Assembly (NCBI RefSeq): GCF_002216065.1
Contig: NZ_CP022282.1
Span: 4,340,001-4,404,000, forward strand
Origin: Chryseobacterium sp. T16E-39
GTDB taxonomy: Bacteria; Bacteroidota; Bacteroidia; Flavobacteriales; Weeksellaceae
Reading direction: 5' to 3'
Length of the DNA stretch: 64,000 bases
The first letter of the stretch is position 1. Each line of letters begins with the position of its first letter. The notes beneath the pieces were generated by a model. That model ran no database searches. It was given only the letters and a program-made list of their open reading frames with translations, and was not told the origin of the DNA. A program made the translations under genes and the position numbers. Positions 62,041 through 64,000 of the stretch are shown in pieces.

Positions 62041-62601
62041 ATGAACGACGAACAGTTATTTTCACTTATTCAAAAGGCTAAAGAAAAAGATCAGAAAGCC
62101 CAGACAAAACTCATTAATGTTTTTTGGGTGGATGTGTTTTCTTTTGTGATGAAAAAAGTAAGGGATGAGAATGATACGGACGAGATTACAGTGAATGTTT
62201 TCTCAAAAGTCTTGACTAAACTGGATATGTATGATCCTCATTTTCAGTTTAAGACCTGGATATTAACCATTGCTCAGAATACTGTGATTGATTTTTGGAG
62301 AAAAAGGAGTCGTGAAAATCAAGACCCCACCGAAAATCTTGATGAAGTAAAAAACCAGTTTGCAAAATCACCTGAGGAACTGATGATTTCCAATGAGGAG
62401 CAAAAGAAGATCATTAAAACAATTGAATCATTAGATGCCAATTATCAGGATATTATCAAGCTGAGATTCTTTGAAGAGAAGAGTATTAAAGAAATTGCTG
62501 AGGAATTGGGTATTTCCGTTGCCAATACCAAGGTAAGAGTAATGCGTGCTAAAAAAGTATTAGCCGAGCTTCTGAAAAACAATGAGTTTGATGAAGACTG
62601 A
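62041..62601 (+). CDS. RNA polymerase sigma factor, sigma-70 family (ECF-like)
   Basis: A 186-residue alternative sigma factor. Region 2 (about residues 20-90) includes DEITVNVFSKVLTKL and FKTWILTIAQNTVIDFWRK; region 4 (about 125-180) has LDANYQDIIKLRFFEEKSIKEIAEELG. Regions 1 and 3 are missing, as in ECF sigma factors. The ATG at 62041 is chosen from homology and promoter position; upstream in-frame codons lie in repeat sequence. No anti-sigma gene follows directly: the next gene is on the opposite strand and ends against it. Confidence 0.9.
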   Translation: MNDEQLFSLIQKAKEKDQKAQTKLINVFWVDVFSFVMKKVRDENDTDEITVNVFSKVLTKLDMYDPHFQFKTWILTIAQNTVIDFWRKRSRENQDPTENLDEVKNQFAKSPEELMISNEEQKKIIKTIESLDANYQDIIKLRFFEEKSIKEIAEELGISVANTKVRVMRAKKVLAELLKNNEFDED

Positions 62602-63237
62602 TTACAGATGAAATTCTGCTTTTGTTTTTGGAAATATAAAAGTTCTGTCTTTCGAATTTCTATTTTGTAGGTTCACTTTCCAGTCTTTTTTGATCACTGT
62701 TTCTTTTTCCGACTTTCCATTATCAGGATTGTCTTTACCTTCTACTTCTTTAGAGTAAATAAGTTGTCCTGTGGAAAGATTATAATCCATATCAGCCCAG
62801 TAATCTCCGGGTCTTCCATAGCTTAAAGAGTGACCGATCAATTCAAAATGGCCATTTTGAAATCTGTATTTGTCTGTATATCCCCATTTCCAGCTGCTTC
62901 CTCCCGCCTGAGTAATTTCTAAAATGCCCTTTTTTATAGTGATTCCCTGGTAAGGATCTCCCATCATTCCTCCGTGCTTACTTTCCAGAACGGCATTTCT
63001 GGATTTTTCTAAAACAGTCCACTTGCCATTGGCTTTTTTAAGAATTTGAATTTCACGAATGTTACCCATATCCGTAGTGTCCTTTGTATTGTAAACAATT
63101 ACTTTTTCAGGTATTTTATCACCATCCAGATCGCCATCTGCTGTTTCAATTATTTCAGAACCTTGAGGCTGAAATTCTTTTTGAGCAAAACAGATGATAC
63201 TGAATAATAACGATAATAGGCAGAAAGTACTTCTCAT
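62602..63237 (-). CDS. Secreted protein of unknown function
   Basis: A 211-residue protein with a signal peptide (LLSLLFSIICFAQ). Soon after cleavage it has a DGDLDGDKIPEKVIV segment (about residues 34-48) that looks like a calcium-binding or VCBS-type repeat. The rest is beta-rich (HGGMMGDPYQGITIKKG, WADMDYNLSTGQLIYSKE). No enzyme family is recognised. It ends directly against the sigma-factor gene. Confidence 0.75.
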   Translation of the reverse strand: MRSTFCLLSLLFSIICFAQKEFQPQGSEIIETADGDLDGDKIPEKVIVYNTKDTTDMGNIREIQILKKANGKWTVLEKSRNAVLESKHGGMMGDPYQGITIKKGILEITQAGGSSWKWGYTDKYRFQNGHFELIGHSLSYGRPGDYWADMDYNLSTGQLIYSKEVEGKDNPDNGKSEKETVIKKDWKVNLQNRNSKDRTFIFPKTKAEFHL

Positions 63238-63328
63238 AGGTGAAATTTGGTGGGGTCAATTTACAATTATATTTTTAATTATATGTTCCATCAATTTCTT
63301 CATTAGATGGTTTCCATTAAAAATTCCT

Positions 63329-63336
63329 TAACTTTG
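63329..63336 (+). promoter_or_regulatory. -7 promoter box (TAACTTTG) of lipA
   Basis: TAACTTTG lies 16 nt before the lipA ATG at 63353. Confidence 0.6.
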
Positions 63337-63352
63337 AACTTCAATTTTAGAA

Positions 63353-64000
63353 ATGGAAAATTTAGTTCAAGACACTACCGTTCAAAAACCAAAGTGGATT
63401 CGCGTAAAACTTCCTACCGGAAAGAATTACAGAGAACTGAGAAGCTTGGTTGATAAATATAAATTAAATACAATTTGCCAGAGTGGAAGCTGCCCGAATA
63501 TGGGTGAATGTTGGGGTGAAGGAACAGCAACGTTCATGATTTTGGGGAACATCTGTACACGAAGCTGTGGGTTTTGTGGTGTAAAAACCGGAAAACCGAT
63601 GGATGTGAACTGGGATGAACCTGAAAAAGTAGCACGTTCTATCAAATTAATGAAGATCAAACACGCTGTACTTACTTCAGTTGATCGTGATGATTTGAAA
63701 GATATGGGTTCTATACTTTGGGGAGAAACTGTAAACGCTGTGAGAAGAATTTCTCCAGGAACTACAATGGAAACCTTGATTCCGGACTTTCAGGGTCTGA
63801 CAAAACATCTTGACAGAATGATAGATGTAGCACCTGAAGTGATCTCTCACAATATGGAAACGGTAAAACGTTTGACAAGAGAAGTAAGAATTCAGGCGAA
63901 GTATGAAAGAAGTCTTGAGGTATTAAGATATCTTAAGGAAGCCGGACAGAGAAGAACAAAGACAGGCGTTATGCTTGGTTTGGGAGAAACAAGAGATGAG
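63353..64000 (+). CDS. lipA: Lipoyl synthase (5' part, cut by the window end)
   Basis: A radical-SAM enzyme that inserts two sulfurs into protein-bound octanoate to make lipoate. The open frame runs to the window end (216 codons seen of a usual 290 or so). The auxiliary cluster motif C-x4-C-x5-C ([12 protein letters not shown], about residues 42-53) and the radical-SAM motif C-x3-C-x2-C (CTRSCGFC, about 68-75) are both intact. [10 protein letters not shown] and [13 protein letters not shown] are typical. The missing 3' end lies outside the window. Confidence 0.95.
   Translation, partial: MENLVQDTTVQKPKWIRVKLPTGKNYRELRSLVDKYKLNTICQSGSCPNMGECWGEGTATFMILGNICTRSCGFCGVKTGKPMDVNWDEPEKVARSIKLMKIKHAVLTSVDRDDLKDMGSILWGETVNAVRRISPGTTMETLIPDFQGLTKHLDRMIDVAPEVISHNMETVKRLTREVRIQAKYERSLEVLRYLKEAGQRRTKTGVMLGLGETRDE

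Overview
The window is an AT-rich chromosomal segment of a flavobacterium (Bacteroidota), most like Chryseobacterium or a close relative. Three things point there. Genes are preceded by Bacteroidota-type promoters (TAnnTTTG at -7, sometimes TTG at -33) rather than strong Shine-Dalgarno sites. Characteristic families are present: GSCFA, DUF5683, WbqC, a type IX secretion C-terminal sorting domain, split MacB exporters, and TPR-containing membrane regulators. The order parA-parB-DUF5683-dapB-lepB-wbqC is the usual Bacteroidota one. I see no insertion sequence, prophage structural genes, rRNA or CRISPR array.

Layout. 0.2-5.5 kb: a DUF2461 gene and a tolC/adaptor/ATPase/permease export operon on the minus strand. 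5.7-13.9 kb: a DEAD-box helicase, phosphate uptake (DUF47 plus PiT), polyprenyl diphosphate synthase, GSCFA, DUF4269, TatD and an acyltransferase. 13.9-18.4 kb: rhlE, a beta-barrel gene broken by a stop codon, obg, adk and hpt on the minus strand. 18.4-23.5 kb: an ABC-F gene with a structured leader, a secreted protein, a lipase and purA. 23.7-28.1 kb: a minus-strand accessory cluster of a muramidase and two large related proteins of unknown function. 28.5-36.7 kb: tonB, then the parAB-dapB-lepB-wbqC block and a subtilase. 36.8-43.8 kb: lipoproteins, OmpA, a four-gene cluster resembling decaprenylphosphoryl-arabinose synthesis, a cysteine desulfurase and thioredoxin. 43.9-44.2 kb: three identical tRNA-Asp genes. 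44.2-60.3 kb: an envelope and signalling region with a DUF1989 protein, a metalloprotease, a membrane LytTR regulator, P460/heme proteins, an L,D-transpeptidase, an aspartyl protease, a NarL-type two-component system flanked by two related lipoproteins, a TPR-AraC membrane regulator, two small leader-type peptides and a type IX secretion substrate. 60.4-64 kb: tyrS, an ECF-like sigma factor, a secreted protein and the start of lipA.

The best candidates for something undescribed are: (1) the ABC-F leader, with a start-stop ATG-TAG, a second five-codon ORF and a 12-bp stem that would hide the start codon; (2) the two large paralogous proteins next to a signal-peptide-less muramidase; (3) the paired small peptides with a shared leader and Gly/Asn core at 58.0-58.5 kb; (4) the arabinosyl-lipid-like pathway in a bacterium not expected to make arabinogalactan; and (5) an inverted pair of perfect DnaA boxes just upstream of parA. 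All functions are read from sequence motifs and family knowledge; no database search was run.
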